Below are positions 25,569-34,927 of a stretch of 64,000 bases of DNA, in pieces. Within the stretch, counting starts at the first letter, position 1. Each line of letters opens with the position of its first letter. The translations under genes were made by a program, and so were the position numbers. The stretch is from JANQIO01 sp965229625 (lineage in GTDB: Bacteria; Pseudomonadota; Gammaproteobacteria; Pseudomonadales; Halieaceae): contig CBDDJJ010000001.1 in NCBI GenBank assembly GCA_965229625.1, forward strand, positions 1,922,001 to 1,986,000, read 5' to 3'. The notes beneath the pieces are model-generated. The model had not been told where the DNA came from, searched no databases, and worked only from the letters and a program-made list of their open reading frames with translations.

Positions 25569-27347
25569 CTAGTAGGCCGTAACCGTGCCGTCCTTACGCA
25601 TCTCGGTGGCCCCCACATAGACATCCCCCTGGCGCATGATGGCCTGGTAGCCGCCAAAGCGGGCGCCGGTGTCATCTATCTGCACGTTGTGCCCCATGGT
25701 CTGCAGCCTGCGACGGGTGGCTTCGGGAACCCCCGGCTCCAGGTAGAGTGTGCCGATCGGGTCACCGTCGATGCTGGTGGGGCTGCGGCCACCGTCGTGC
25801 ATGAAGCGCGCCGCGTCACCCGCCTCCTGGATGTTCATACCGTAATCGAGGTGATTGACCAGCACCTGCACATGGCCCTGGGGCTGCATGCCACCGCCCA
25901 TCAGCCCAAAGCTCATGTAGGGCTTGCCGTCCTTCATCACGAAGGCCGGGATGATGGTGTGGAAAGGCCGCTTCCCGGGCGCGTAGGCATTGGGGTGCGT
26001 GGGGTCCAGTGAGAACAGTTCGCCGCGATCCTGGAACATGAAGCCGAGCCCGTCGGGCGTCAGGCCGGTACCCATGCCGCGATAGTTGGACTGGATCAGC
26101 GACACCATCATGCCGCTGCTGTCGGCCACCGTGAGGTAGGTGGTGTCACCCTCGCCTTCCAGCTTGGGCTCACCGGCCGCTACCGCCGGATTGACTTTGG
26201 TGGCGTCGATCTCGGCAAAGCGCTGCCTGCCGTACTCGTCCGACAGCAGGCCCGTCAGCGGCATCTGCGTGAAATCCGGGTCCGAGTAGTAACGCGCGAC
26301 GTCTTCAAAGGCCAGGCGCTTGGCCTCCACCATGAAGTGGTAGGTTTCAGCGGAGGAGCGCGGCCACTGGTTGAAATCCACGTTCTTGAGGATGCTGAGC
26401 ATCTGCAGGGCGGCGAAACCCTGGCCGTTGGGCGGCAGCTCATAAACATCATAGCCGCGGTAGTTGACGCTGCCCGGGGTGACCCATTCACCGCGGTGGG
26501 CTGCGAAGTCGGCAAGCTTCAGGTCACCACCGATGCGCTCAAAGTACTTTGCCATCACCTCGGCGAGCTTGCCCTTGTAAAACACATCGCGGCCTTCCTT
26601 GCCGATGATTTCCAGGGTGTTGCCGAGATCGGGGTTTCGGAACAGCTCGCCCTCGACCGGCGCCCGCCCGCCCTTGAACCAGGTGGCCTGGGCATTATCG
26701 AACTCTTCGATCATGCCGGTATCCCGATTGAAGCGCGCCAGGTTGCGACCGAAGTAGTAGGCAATTACCGGCGACACCGGGAAACCCTCGCGCGCATAAT
26801 CCACAGCCGGCGCCAGCACCTGCGACATCGGCAGTTTGCCGAACTGCTCATGCAGCGCGAACCAACCGTCCACCGTACCCGGCACGGTGACCGGCAGGCT
26901 GCCGAAGCTGGGGATGCCCTCCTGATTCTCCGGAAGCCGGCCCTCGCTCTTCATGTCGGCGATACGTTGCTTGAGATCCTCCAGGCTGCGCCCCTGGGGC
27001 GAGCGCCCGGAACCGTTATAGCCGTACAGCTTGCTCGAGGTCGGGTCCCAGACGATGGCGAACAGGTCACCGCCGATGCCGTTGCCCGTGGGCTCCATCA
27101 GGCCAAGGGCTGCGTTGGCGGCGATGGCCGCATCCACGGCCGAGCCTCCCTGCTTGAGGATATCGATCGCCACCTGTGAGGCCAGCGGCTGCGCAGTCGC
27201 CGCCATACCCCGGGCCCCGTAAACCGGGCTGCGTGAAAAATCCAGGCCCACGGGCCGGCCACCGGACCCCATGTCATCCACGGCAGCGGCACCGCCGGCA
27301 ATACTGGTGACCAGGGTGAAGAGCAGGGCTCGAAGAAAAGATTGCAT
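25569..27347 (-). CDS. ggt: gamma-glutamyltranspeptidase
   Basis: A 592-residue precursor of the Ntn-hydrolase GGT. An N-terminal signal peptide (about 1-22) directs it to the periplasm, where it would cleave itself before Thr402 in GDTTYLTV to give large and small subunits. That Thr is then the nucleophile for hydrolysis or transfer of the gamma-glutamyl group of glutathione and related compounds. Family blocks are clear: NGIGGDLFAIVW, PPNGQGFAALQML, QSNYRGMGTGLTPDGLGF and the late MGGGMQPQGHVQ. Length is normal (about 580). It is a lone gene, divergent from the ATP-grasp operon. Confidence 0.94.
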   Translation of the reverse strand: MQSFLRALLFTLVTSIAGGAAAVDDMGSGGRPVGLDFSRSPVYGARGMAATAQPLASQVAIDILKQGGSAVDAAIAANAALGLMEPTGNGIGGDLFAIVWDPTSSKLYGYNGSGRSPQGRSLEDLKQRIADMKSEGRLPENQEGIPSFGSLPVTVPGTVDGWFALHEQFGKLPMSQVLAPAVDYAREGFPVSPVIAYYFGRNLARFNRDTGMIEEFDNAQATWFKGGRAPVEGELFRNPDLGNTLEIIGKEGRDVFYKGKLAEVMAKYFERIGGDLKLADFAAHRGEWVTPGSVNYRGYDVYELPPNGQGFAALQMLSILKNVDFNQWPRSSAETYHFMVEAKRLAFEDVARYYSDPDFTQMPLTGLLSDEYGRQRFAEIDATKVNPAVAAGEPKLEGEGDTTYLTVADSSGMMVSLIQSNYRGMGTGLTPDGLGFMFQDRGELFSLDPTHPNAYAPGKRPFHTIIPAFVMKDGKPYMSFGLMGGGMQPQGHVQVLVNHLDYGMNIQEAGDAARFMHDGGRSPTSIDGDPIGTLYLEPGVPEATRRRLQTMGHNVQIDDTGARFGGYQAIMRQGDVYVGATEMRKDGTVTAY

Positions 27348-27436
27348 TATCGGCGGCGTCCATCGATCGGATCAGGTGGCACTCAGGCGGCAAAAATCCT
27401 CGAAAGGCCCTGAGAAAAGTATTGCGAGAGACTATG

Positions 27437-27456
27437 CAGTGTCACTGGCAGTGTCA
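27437..27456. repeat. 8-bp direct repeat in the ggt / ATP-grasp divergent promoter region
   Basis: CAGTGTCA occurs twice (27437-27444 and 27449-27456) with a 12-bp period in the 191-bp gap 27348-27538. It could be a regulator site for either divergent gene. No consensus core promoter is obvious nearby, and chance is a real possibility for so short a repeat. Confidence 0.35.
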
Positions 27457-27538
27457 ACGAAACCAAGGTCGGCATGCGAGTCAACTGTGGATGTGATAGC
27501 ATGCGTTGCCCTGATCGCGAAAGAGGACATTTACCCCT

Positions 27539-29044
27539 ATGGCAAATTCCAGCGCAGCCATCAAGGCGCCCTCGCCCTACAAGCGGGCCCGCCCCGGCAT
27601 TGACTGGAACGCTTACGACCCCGGCGATTTCTACGACGAAATCATCAGCTCTCCCAACAACGCCCGGGCCGCCGCCCGCGGACTCGTCTCATACACTCGC
27701 AAGATGTCCATCAAGCACCTGCTGTCTCGTCAACAGGCGGCGGACCTTGCCATCCAGGAAATGGGGATCAGCTTCACCGTGTACAGCGACGGCGAAAACA
27801 TCGACCGCGCCTGGCCCATGGATATCCTGCCGCGCATCATCCCCCTGAAGGAGTGGAAGGTTCTCGAGAAGGGCCTGGTGCAGCGCCAGGTGGCTCTCAA
27901 CAAGTTCATCGATGACCTCTACAACAAGCAGCGCATTCTCAAGGACAAGGTGCTGCCGCGGGAGATCATCGACAGCTCGCCGGAGTTTCTCGAGCAGTGC
28001 GTGGGGGCCAAACCGCGCTACGGCGTGTGGTCGCACATCTGCGGCTCGGACCTGGTGCGCGACAGTGACGGCACCATGTACGTGCTGGAGGACAACCTGC
28101 GAGTTCCCTCGGGCGTGTCCTACATGCTGGAGAATCGCGCGGTATCGAAGCGGGTATTGCCACAGCTGTTCGAGAAACACTTTATCGAACCGGTGGACGA
28201 CTATCCCTCGCAGCTGTTCGATACGCTGGCATCGCTGTCACCACGCCCCGGCGACCAGCCGGAAATCGTGGTGATGACGCCGGGCGTTTTCAATTCCGCC
28301 TACTTCGAACACGCCTACCTGGCCCAGCGCATGGGCGCAGAGCTGGTGGAGGGGTCCGACCTGGTGGTCGGCGATGACGACAAGGTCTACATGCGCACCA
28401 TCCGCGGCCTTGAGCGCGTGGATGTCATTTACCGCCGCATCAATGACGACTTCCTGGACCCGGAAGTGTTCCGTCCCAACTCGATCCTCGGCACCCCCGG
28501 CCTGTTCAGGGCCTGGCGCAAGGGCAATGTCGGCATAGCCAATGCACCGGGCGCCGGGGTCGCGGACGACAAGGTGGTCTACACCTACGTCCCGGCCATC
28601 ATCAAGTACTATCTCGATGAGGACCCGATTATCCCCAACGTTCCGTCCTACCTGTGTGTGGACAAGAAGCACTGCGACCACGTGCTCAAGAACCTGGAGA
28701 CTATGGTGGTCAAACCGGCCAACGAGTCCGGCGGCTACGGCATGCTAATTGGGCCGGCCTCCACCAGGAAGCAGCGCGAAGAGTTCGCAGCGCGCATCCG
28801 CAAGAACCCGCGCAATTACATGGCGCAGCCGGCGCTGGCGCTGTCTACCGCGCCCACCCTGTGCGGCAACAGCATCCAGCCGCGCCACCTGGACCTGCGC
28901 CCCTTCATCCTGCAGGGCAAGAAGCACTACGTGACCGCGGGTGGACTGACCCGGGTTGCCCTGCGCAAGGGCTCGCTGGTCGTGAACTCGTCCCAGGGCG
29001 GCGGCAGCAAGGACACCTGGATCGTCGACACGGAGGCCGGCTGA
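27539..29044 (+). CDS. circularly permuted ATP-grasp type 2 protein
   Basis: A 501-residue member of the COG2308 family (DUF404/DUF407/DUF403-type circularly permuted ATP-grasp). Conserved blocks include SYTRKMSIKHLL, RDSDGTMYVLEDNLRVPSGVSYMLENR, VMTPGVFNSAYFEHAYLA, VDVIYRRINDDFLDP, and MVVKPANESGGYGMLIG as the nucleotide-binding Lys/Gly-rich loop. Such enzymes are thought to form peptide-like amide bonds. They nearly always sit beside an alpha-E protein, as here: the stop and the next ATG share one base (TGATG). Anbu-type hydrolases belong to the same genomic association. AGAGGA precedes the start. Confidence 0.92.
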   Translation: MANSSAAIKAPSPYKRARPGIDWNAYDPGDFYDEIISSPNNARAAARGLVSYTRKMSIKHLLSRQQAADLAIQEMGISFTVYSDGENIDRAWPMDILPRIIPLKEWKVLEKGLVQRQVALNKFIDDLYNKQRILKDKVLPREIIDSSPEFLEQCVGAKPRYGVWSHICGSDLVRDSDGTMYVLEDNLRVPSGVSYMLENRAVSKRVLPQLFEKHFIEPVDDYPSQLFDTLASLSPRPGDQPEIVVMTPGVFNSAYFEHAYLAQRMGAELVEGSDLVVGDDDKVYMRTIRGLERVDVIYRRINDDFLDPEVFRPNSILGTPGLFRAWRKGNVGIANAPGAGVADDKVVYTYVPAIIKYYLDEDPIIPNVPSYLCVDKKHCDHVLKNLETMVVKPANESGGYGMLIGPASTRKQREEFAARIRKNPRNYMAQPALALSTAPTLCGNSIQPRHLDLRPFILQGKKHYVTAGGLTRVALRKGSLVVNSSQGGGSKDTWIVDTEAG

Positions 29045-29973
29045 TGCTGTCACGGGTTGCCGAGCGAATCTACTGGCTGGCACGCTACCTGGAACGCGCG
29101 GAGGATACATCGCGACTGATTCTGGTGCGCCACAATGCCATCCTCGACCTGCCGCGCAGCGTGCAACCTGACTGGGAACTGTTGCTCGATGTGCTGGGCG
29201 CACGCGAAAGCTTCGATGCACGTCCCGGGGCAGCGAACGAAAAGAACATCATGAGCTACGTGTTCAGTGAGCGAGACAATGCATCCTCGATCATCTCGTC
29301 GCTCGCCAATGCCCGTGAAAACATGCGCACCAGTCGCGAGGTGTTGCCCAGCGAAACCTGGGAGCGTGTCAACAGTCTCTACCTGAGTGTGGCGCGGCGC
29401 GCCAACAAGGGGCTGCCACGAGCCTCGCGCCACGGCGTGTTGAACGGCATCGTGCAGTCCACCCAGCAGATTTCCGGCATGTTGTCCGGAACCATGAACC
29501 GCGACGAGACCTACCAGTTCCTGCGTATGGGCAGGAACCTGGAGCGGGCGGACATGACCACCCGCATCATCGACGTGGCCTCGATGGAGTTGGGCAACCC
29601 GGAGGAGGATGCAAGCCCTTACCAGAACGTGATGTGGGTGAGTATGCTGCAATCCCTCAGCGCCTACCAGATGTACCGGCTCAGCATGCGCAACAACGTG
29701 CGGCCACCGGATGTACTGCAGTTCCTGTTGCGTAGCGACCAGTTCCCGCGCGCCCTGTCCCGCTGCCTGCTGGAACTGGAGGCCGCCATCCGACCGCTGC
29801 CGCGCGGCAAAGAAGCCCTGAAGACCGTGCAATCCGTGCACCGCAAGGTCAAGCGAACCAACTGCGCCGAACTGGAAGGGGCGGCGCTGGAGAAGTTCCT
29901 CGATGCCGTGCAGGTGCGCCTGCAGGGCGTGCACGAGGTGATCGAGCAAACCTGGTTCACCCCGGAGCAGTAA
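29044..29973 (+). CDS. alpha-E domain protein
   Basis: A 309-residue, almost entirely helical protein of the alpha-E (COG2307) family. It starts MLSRVAERIYWLARYLERAEDTSRL, of which LSRVAERIYWLARYLERAE is the family signature. It also has RMGRNLERADMTTRIIDV and SVHRKVKRTNC. Alpha-E proteins are obligate partners of circularly permuted ATP-grasp enzymes; their biochemical role is not settled. ATG 29044 overlaps the preceding stop by one base. The stop TAA shares its last base with the next ATG, so three genes are translated as a unit. Confidence 0.92.
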   Translation: MLSRVAERIYWLARYLERAEDTSRLILVRHNAILDLPRSVQPDWELLLDVLGARESFDARPGAANEKNIMSYVFSERDNASSIISSLANARENMRTSREVLPSETWERVNSLYLSVARRANKGLPRASRHGVLNGIVQSTQQISGMLSGTMNRDETYQFLRMGRNLERADMTTRIIDVASMELGNPEEDASPYQNVMWVSMLQSLSAYQMYRLSMRNNVRPPDVLQFLLRSDQFPRALSRCLLELEAAIRPLPRGKEALKTVQSVHRKVKRTNCAELEGAALEKFLDAVQVRLQGVHEVIEQTWFTPEQ

Positions 29974-30962
29974 TGACTCCCTATCGCTGTCGCTGCGGGC
30001 AGGACCTGTTCTGCGAAAACACCCGCTGTAGCAACTGCGGCCGCATTCTGGCTTTTGAACCCCTGCGTGCGGTCATGCTGTCACTGGACGCGGATGACGA
30101 CGGCTGGGTAGACGCTGACGACAACCGCTACCGGCCCTGCGCCAACCGCGCCGAGTGGCGGGTGTGCAACGGCGTGGTGGAAGCCGACTCGGCCGAAACG
30201 CTCTGCTCGGGCTGTCGACTCAACCGCACCATTCCCGCCATGTCGCGCAATGAGAACGTGCTGCGCTGGAAGCGCCTGGAAGCTGCCAAGCGGCGCATGA
30301 TCTCCGGGGTCAGCAAGCTGGGCCTGGACGTGAACAGCAACGGAGGCATGCGTTTTGACTTCCTGGAAGACAAGCGCAGCCACCCGGACGTCCTCGAGCA
30401 CTTCGTCACCACCGGCCACAAGGACGGTGTGATTACTATCAACGTACTGGAGGCCGATGAGATCCAGCGCGTTCAGCAGCGCGAGTTGATGGGCGAACGC
30501 TATCGCACGGTGCTGGGGCACATCCGCCACGAAGCGGGGCACTTCTTCTACCCGCAACTGGTGACTGACCTCGAGCGCTTCACCGCGCTGTTTGGCGATC
30601 CCGGGGCAAACTACGACGCGGCGCTGAAGCGCTACTACGAAGACGGGCCCACCGAGGGCTGGGAACAGCGGCATATCAGCGTCTACGCCAGCTCACATCC
30701 GCTGGAAGACTGGGCCGAGTGCTTCGCGCATTTCCTGCATATCGAGGACACGCTGGAAACGGCTGTCTGCTACGGGCTGGCGCCGGACCCGGGCGATGAG
30801 CCGCGCGAGCGGATCAATGCCTGGGCGCGTTTCGTGATACCACTTAATGAACTGGGGCGCAGCCTGGGCCAGCGAGATCACTACCCCTTTATCCTGACCC
30901 CGGTGGTTATCGACAAGCTGCTCTACGTGCAGGCGGCCGTGGCCCGCGTTGCGGGCGCCTGA
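29973..30962 (+). CDS. zinc-ribbon putative zinc metallopeptidase
   Basis: A 329-residue protein of the COG4307-type putative zinc-binding peptidase family. The N-terminus has a zinc ribbon (YRCRCGQDLFCENTRCSNCG: paired CxC / CxxC cysteines within residues 5-25) and a second Cys set near 50-75 (RPCANR, CNGVV, CSGC). The catalytic domain has GHIRHEAGHFFY, an HExxH motif, with a downstream ASSHPLEDWAECFAHFLH giving a likely third ligand Glu. It is cotranslated with alpha-E (TAATG). Here it stands where a transglutaminase-like peptidase usually stands in this gene cluster. Confidence 0.85.
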   Translation: MTPYRCRCGQDLFCENTRCSNCGRILAFEPLRAVMLSLDADDDGWVDADDNRYRPCANRAEWRVCNGVVEADSAETLCSGCRLNRTIPAMSRNENVLRWKRLEAAKRRMISGVSKLGLDVNSNGGMRFDFLEDKRSHPDVLEHFVTTGHKDGVITINVLEADEIQRVQQRELMGERYRTVLGHIRHEAGHFFYPQLVTDLERFTALFGDPGANYDAALKRYYEDGPTEGWEQRHISVYASSHPLEDWAECFAHFLHIEDTLETAVCYGLAPDPGDEPRERINAWARFVIPLNELGRSLGQRDHYPFILTPVVIDKLLYVQAAVARVAGA

Positions 30963-30983
30963 CGGAACTCAACGAAAAGCTGT

Positions 30984-31784
30984 CTAGTCCCGCCGGCGTT
31001 CGTCTGCGACCGGCACGTCAGCAAAGGGCTGGACTGCCTGCAGGGACGCCGAGCGCTTTTCCCACTCGAACTGGGGCAGGTCGAGGAAGGCCTGCTTGAT
31101 AGCCGCCGACCAGGTACGACGCAGGGTGCCGAGGTAGGAGTCCTCCTCGGTCAGCTTGATGTAATGGTCCGACTCAAAGGTGTCGTTCTCATACACCAGC
31201 ACTTCTACCGGCGGGCCGACAGTCGCATTCGCGCGCATGGTGGAGTCCATGGACACCAGAGCACAGCGGGCGGCATCCTCCAGGCTGGTGTCAGCGTTCA
31301 GTATGCGGTCGAGAATCGGCTTGCCGTACTTGCTCTCGCCGATCTGCAGGTACGGGGTTTCTTCGGACACGGAAATGAAATTGCCGGCAGAGTAGATCAT
31401 GTAAATCGACGGCTTGCTGCCATCTATCTGCCCGCCGACGATAAAGGACACCGAGGTATCCACATCGGATTCCGCAGTGGAGTCACTGGCCGCCGACTGC
31501 TGCTCGCGGCTGACCCGGCTGACGTAGTTGGCTATCTCCACCATCTTGCCGCAGCTCAACAGCGACTCGGCGTCCTCGATTTCCATATCCCCCTCGATCT
31601 GGGCAATCACCGCCTGTGAGGTCGCCAGGTTGCCGGCGCTCAGCAGCACGATCATGCGATCGTTTCCGAGGTTGTAGGTATGCATCTTGGAGTAGGTAGA
31701 GAGGATGTCGGGGCCCGCGTTGGTGCGGGAATCTGAGCAGAACACCAGGCCGTCTTTGGCCGCAATCGCCACGCAATAGGTCAT
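30984..31784 (-). CDS. Anbu-type proteasome-like Ntn hydrolase
   Basis: A 266-residue bacterial proteasome-beta homologue (COG3484, 'proteasome-type protease'). ATG 31784 is chosen because the next residue, Thr2 in MTYCVAIAAKDGLVF, matches the N-terminal catalytic Thr of Anbu; the frame is open upstream without similarity. SDSRTNAGPD, TYSKMHTY and the FIVGGQIDG strand are family blocks. Anbu proteins assemble into open helical or ring-like assemblies and co-occur with the ATP-grasp and alpha-E genes found just upstream. Unusually it is convergent to that operon, with 21 bp between stops. Confidence 0.9.
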   Translation of the reverse strand: MTYCVAIAAKDGLVFCSDSRTNAGPDILSTYSKMHTYNLGNDRMIVLLSAGNLATSQAVIAQIEGDMEIEDAESLLSCGKMVEIANYVSRVSREQQSAASDSTAESDVDTSVSFIVGGQIDGSKPSIYMIYSAGNFISVSEETPYLQIGESKYGKPILDRILNADTSLEDAARCALVSMDSTMRANATVGPPVEVLVYENDTFESDHYIKLTEEDSYLGTLRRTWSAAIKQAFLDLPQFEWEKRSASLQAVQPFADVPVADERRRD

Positions 31785-32017
31785 CTGTGGAGGAGCCCTC
31801 TTGGGGTTATATTTTTGTAGTTGGGCGGAAGTTAACACCTTTTTTGTCGGTGTGTAATCGCCTCATCCGCTTTTTTTATACGCGCCTCGCACCAGTCTGG
31901 CGCACCGGAAAAATCATGATTGTGCGCCGCCCCGAAGCCCGCGAATTACGGCCACAGTCAGCGTTTACTCACGACCCAATACTGTGCGCCGCGCTTGCCG
32001 GCCGGTAAGCTAGCAAG
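31785..32017. promoter_or_regulatory. divergent region, Anbu / CbiM-like gene
   Basis: A 233-bp gap, more AT-rich than its surroundings, that must hold two divergent promoters. It contains a short inverted repeat, ACACC (31835-31839) and GGTGT (31849-31853), around a T-run, and further T-runs near 31871. The T-rich stretches could be part of the Anbu promoter or a weak terminator. No gene or strong consensus promoter is visible. Confidence 0.35.
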
Positions 32018-32698
32018 ATGCTGATCAACCCGGAACTCCTACCCGGCTGGCTGTTGCTGGCCAGCACCCTCCTCGCACTGCTGGTGCTGGGGCTCGCCCT
32101 GCGCTACGCCCCGTGGGCGGCCCTGCGCGCGGTGCCGTACCGGGTGCACCTGGTGCTGGGGGCTGCCCTGGCCTGCACCTGCCTGTGGCTGATGAGCGTC
32201 GATCTCGGCGGCGCCGTGCGCGTACACCTGCTGGCCATGACCAGCATGGCAATGCTGCTGGGCTGGTGCCTGGCGGTACTGGCGGGTGGGCTGGCCCTGC
32301 TGTTACAGCTGCTGATACTCGGCGAGCCCGCGCTTGCCCTGCCTGTCGCCTGGCTGCTGGGGGTGGCCCTGCCGGCTAGCCTGTCGAGCTGGTGGGTGTC
32401 AAAACTGCCGCGCCAGCAGAACCTGTTTGTCTACACCCTGGGCGGCGCATTCTTCGGCGGCATGCTGAGCTCGCTGGCGGTCGCCGCGACCACACTGCTC
32501 ACCCTGTGGATTGCCGGTGAGCACGAGCTGGTGAGACGCGGGCTGGAGGTCTGGCCCATGCTGGCGCTGGCGCTGTTTCCGGAAGGTTTCATCAACGGCA
32601 TGCTGGTGACCTCGGCCTGCGTGTTCTTCCCCGGCGCGGTAAAGACCTTCGACGAGCGACTCTATTTCGGCGAAGACGACCCCGGGCCACCACGCTAG
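32018..32698 (+). CDS. CbiM-like energy-coupling-factor membrane protein
   Basis: A 226-residue, strongly hydrophobic protein with about six to seven membrane segments, resembling the COG3235/CbiM-like permease family (EGFINGMLVTSACVFFP near the C-terminus). True CbiM cobalt/nickel proteins begin with a metal-binding Met-His pair (MHI.EG). This one starts MLINPELLPG and lacks it. No CbiN, CbiQ/EcfT or ATPase gene is adjacent. Its substrate is unknown and it may act alone or with an unlinked module. Confidence 0.7.
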   Translation: MLINPELLPGWLLLASTLLALLVLGLALRYAPWAALRAVPYRVHLVLGAALACTCLWLMSVDLGGAVRVHLLAMTSMAMLLGWCLAVLAGGLALLLQLLILGEPALALPVAWLLGVALPASLSSWWVSKLPRQQNLFVYTLGGAFFGGMLSSLAVAATTLLTLWIAGEHELVRRGLEVWPMLALALFPEGFINGMLVTSACVFFPGAVKTFDERLYFGEDDPGPPR

Positions 32699-32743
32699 CC
32701 GTCGTCAGCGGAACTCTGTAGGCGAATCGCAACAATTCGAGGC

Positions 32744-32749
32744 TATACT
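32744..32749 (+). promoter_or_regulatory. possible -10 box before ppk1
   Basis: TATACT lies 9 bp before the ppk1 ATG in the 60-bp gap after the CbiM-like gene. A matching -35 box is not clear. If used, the transcript would be nearly leaderless. Confidence 0.3.
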
Positions 32750-32758
32750 GTTGGGCTT

Positions 32759-34918
32759 ATGACGCTAAATGACGAAGCCCAGAACCCTCTCAACCTCCGC
32801 CTCGGTGATCTCGACTCAAGCCAGTTCATGCCGCGCGAGCTCAGCTGGCTATCCTTCAATGCCCGGGTGCTGCAGGAAGCCGCCGATACCGACGTACCGG
32901 TGATCCAGCGATTACGCTACCTGGGGATTTTCTCCAACAACATGGACGAGTTCTTCCGGGTGCGAGTCGCCGAAGTAAGGCGGCTGCTCTCGATCTCATC
33001 GGGCAGCGTCCGGCAGCAATACAAGGATCTGCTGGAGATGATCCAGACCCGGGTAGTCGAGCTGCAGGCCGAATTCGATCAGATCTATGAAGTGGTGCTG
33101 CTGGAGCTGCGCAAGCGCAAGATCTACATGGTGAACGAGGAGCAGCTGGAGCCACACCAGGCGGAGTACGTGCAACGCTTCTTCAGATCACAGGTACTGC
33201 CCGAGCTGGAGCCTATCCTGATGTCAGATGGGCAGAGTATGCCCAACCTCACCGATGAATCCATCTACCTGGCCGTGGATATCGTCGCCGGTGATGATCA
33301 TCGCTACGCACTGGTGGAAGTGCCCTCCGACCGGGTCCCCCGCTTCGTGGAGATTCCCCGCAAAAAGGGCAAGAAGGGCAAGGTGTTCATCGTTCTCGAC
33401 AACATCATCCGCTTCTGTATGCCCCAGGTATTCCGGGGTGTAATCAAGGTCGACAGCTCATCGGCCTACACCATCAAATTTTCCCGTGACGCAGAGCTGG
33501 AGATCGATACCGGCATATCCGACAGCCTGATCGAGAAGATGGAAATCAGCCTCAAGCGCCGCCAGAAGGCCGAAGCCGTGCGCTTCGTCTACGACGCCGA
33601 GATTCCGGATCACCTGCTGAGCTTCCTGACCAAGCACTTCAACGTGCGCAAGTACGACAGCCTGATCGGCGGCGGGCGTTACCACAACTCCAAGGACTTC
33701 ATGGGCTTCCCCAACGTGGGCCCCAAGTACCTGGAGTACAAGCCGTTACCCCACATCCCGGTAGAGCGGCTGGAGGCCGAAGGCAGCATCTTCGAGAAGA
33801 TTCGCGAGAAGGATGTGTTGCTGTACTACCCGTATCACTCCTTCGACTACATCATCAATATGCTCAAGACTGCCGCCCTGGATCCGGCGGTCAAGAGCAT
33901 CCAGATCTGCCTGTACCGGGTGGCCGGCAAGTCCAGGGTCTGCGACGCGCTGATCAATGCGGTCAACAACGGCAAGCGCGTGCTGGCGGTCGTAGAGCTG
34001 CAGGCGCGTTTCGATGAAGAGGCCAACATCAACTGGGCCGAGCGCCTGGCTGACAACGGCGTCGAGGTCATGTTCGGCGTCGCCGGCCTCAAGGTGCACA
34101 GCAAGCTGATTCTTATCGAGCGCGAGGAAGATGGTGACATCGCCTTCTACAGCCATATCGGCACCGGCAACTTCAACGAGAAGACCGCCAACCTCTACAC
34201 GGATTTCAGCCTGCTGACCTACGACCAGGGGATTGGCAAGGACGTGTTCAACGTCTTCGATTTCCTGCGCTTCAACTACAAGCGCCCCAGCTACCGGCAC
34301 CTGCTGGTGTCCCCCCACAGCAGCCGCTCCGGGCTCTATGAGCTGATGGATCGTGAGATTTCCAATGCCCGAGATGGCTATCCCGCGGCCATGACCTTGA
34401 AGTGCAACAACCTGGCCGACCGGGAAATGGTCATGAAGCTCTACGAGGCGAGCAGCGCGGGAGTCGAAGTAAAAATCAACGTGCGTGGTATGTGCACCAT
34501 GCTGCCCGGTGTACCCGGCCTGTCAGACAAGATCTCCGGCATCAGCATTGTCGACCGCTTCCTGGAGCACCCGCGGGTCTACAGTTTCTATAACCGGGGG
34601 CAGCCGAAGTACTACATCGGCTCTGCGGACCTGATGACGCGCAACCTGGACTACCGCGTGGAAGTACTGACCCCGGTACACGACCCGGATGCCCAGCGCC
34701 TGCTGCAGGACGTGCTGGACCAGCAATGGCACGACAACGTGAAGGCGCGGGTACTCGACGAGGCCCAGTCCAATCAGAAGGAAAACGGCCGCAGAAGCGT
34801 AAAGATTCGCAGCCAGGAGAGCATTCACCGCTACCTGCAAACCGGCAAGCTGCCGCGCTATCCCAAGTCGAACCTGGCGCAGCCCGCCAGGCGGCGCCGC
34901 AAGCGCAAGAAAGTGTAG
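32759..34918 (+). CDS. ppk1: polyphosphate kinase 1
   Basis: A full-length PPK1 (719 residues; the family is about 690-740). It reversibly moves the terminal phosphate of ATP onto polyphosphate. The N-terminal domain starts FMPRELSWLSFNARVLQEA. The catalytic half has FDEEANINWAERL, VHSKLILIER with the phosphorylated His (H447), YSHIGTGNFNEKTA, and the second conserved His in LEHPRVYSF (H604). GSADLMTRNLDYRVE closes the core and the tail is Lys/Arg-rich. No exopolyphosphatase gene is next to it. Its stop is 9 bp from the convergent TetR gene stop. Confidence 0.96.
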   Translation: MTLNDEAQNPLNLRLGDLDSSQFMPRELSWLSFNARVLQEAADTDVPVIQRLRYLGIFSNNMDEFFRVRVAEVRRLLSISSGSVRQQYKDLLEMIQTRVVELQAEFDQIYEVVLLELRKRKIYMVNEEQLEPHQAEYVQRFFRSQVLPELEPILMSDGQSMPNLTDESIYLAVDIVAGDDHRYALVEVPSDRVPRFVEIPRKKGKKGKVFIVLDNIIRFCMPQVFRGVIKVDSSSAYTIKFSRDAELEIDTGISDSLIEKMEISLKRRQKAEAVRFVYDAEIPDHLLSFLTKHFNVRKYDSLIGGGRYHNSKDFMGFPNVGPKYLEYKPLPHIPVERLEAEGSIFEKIREKDVLLYYPYHSFDYIINMLKTAALDPAVKSIQICLYRVAGKSRVCDALINAVNNGKRVLAVVELQARFDEEANINWAERLADNGVEVMFGVAGLKVHSKLILIEREEDGDIAFYSHIGTGNFNEKTANLYTDFSLLTYDQGIGKDVFNVFDFLRFNYKRPSYRHLLVSPHSSRSGLYELMDREISNARDGYPAAMTLKCNNLADREMVMKLYEASSAGVEVKINVRGMCTMLPGVPGLSDKISGISIVDRFLEHPRVYSFYNRGQPKYYIGSADLMTRNLDYRVEVLTPVHDPDAQRLLQDVLDQQWHDNVKARVLDEAQSNQKENGRRSVKIRSQESIHRYLQTGKLPRYPKSNLAQPARRRRKRKKV

Positions 34919-34927
34919 TCCAGTGGG

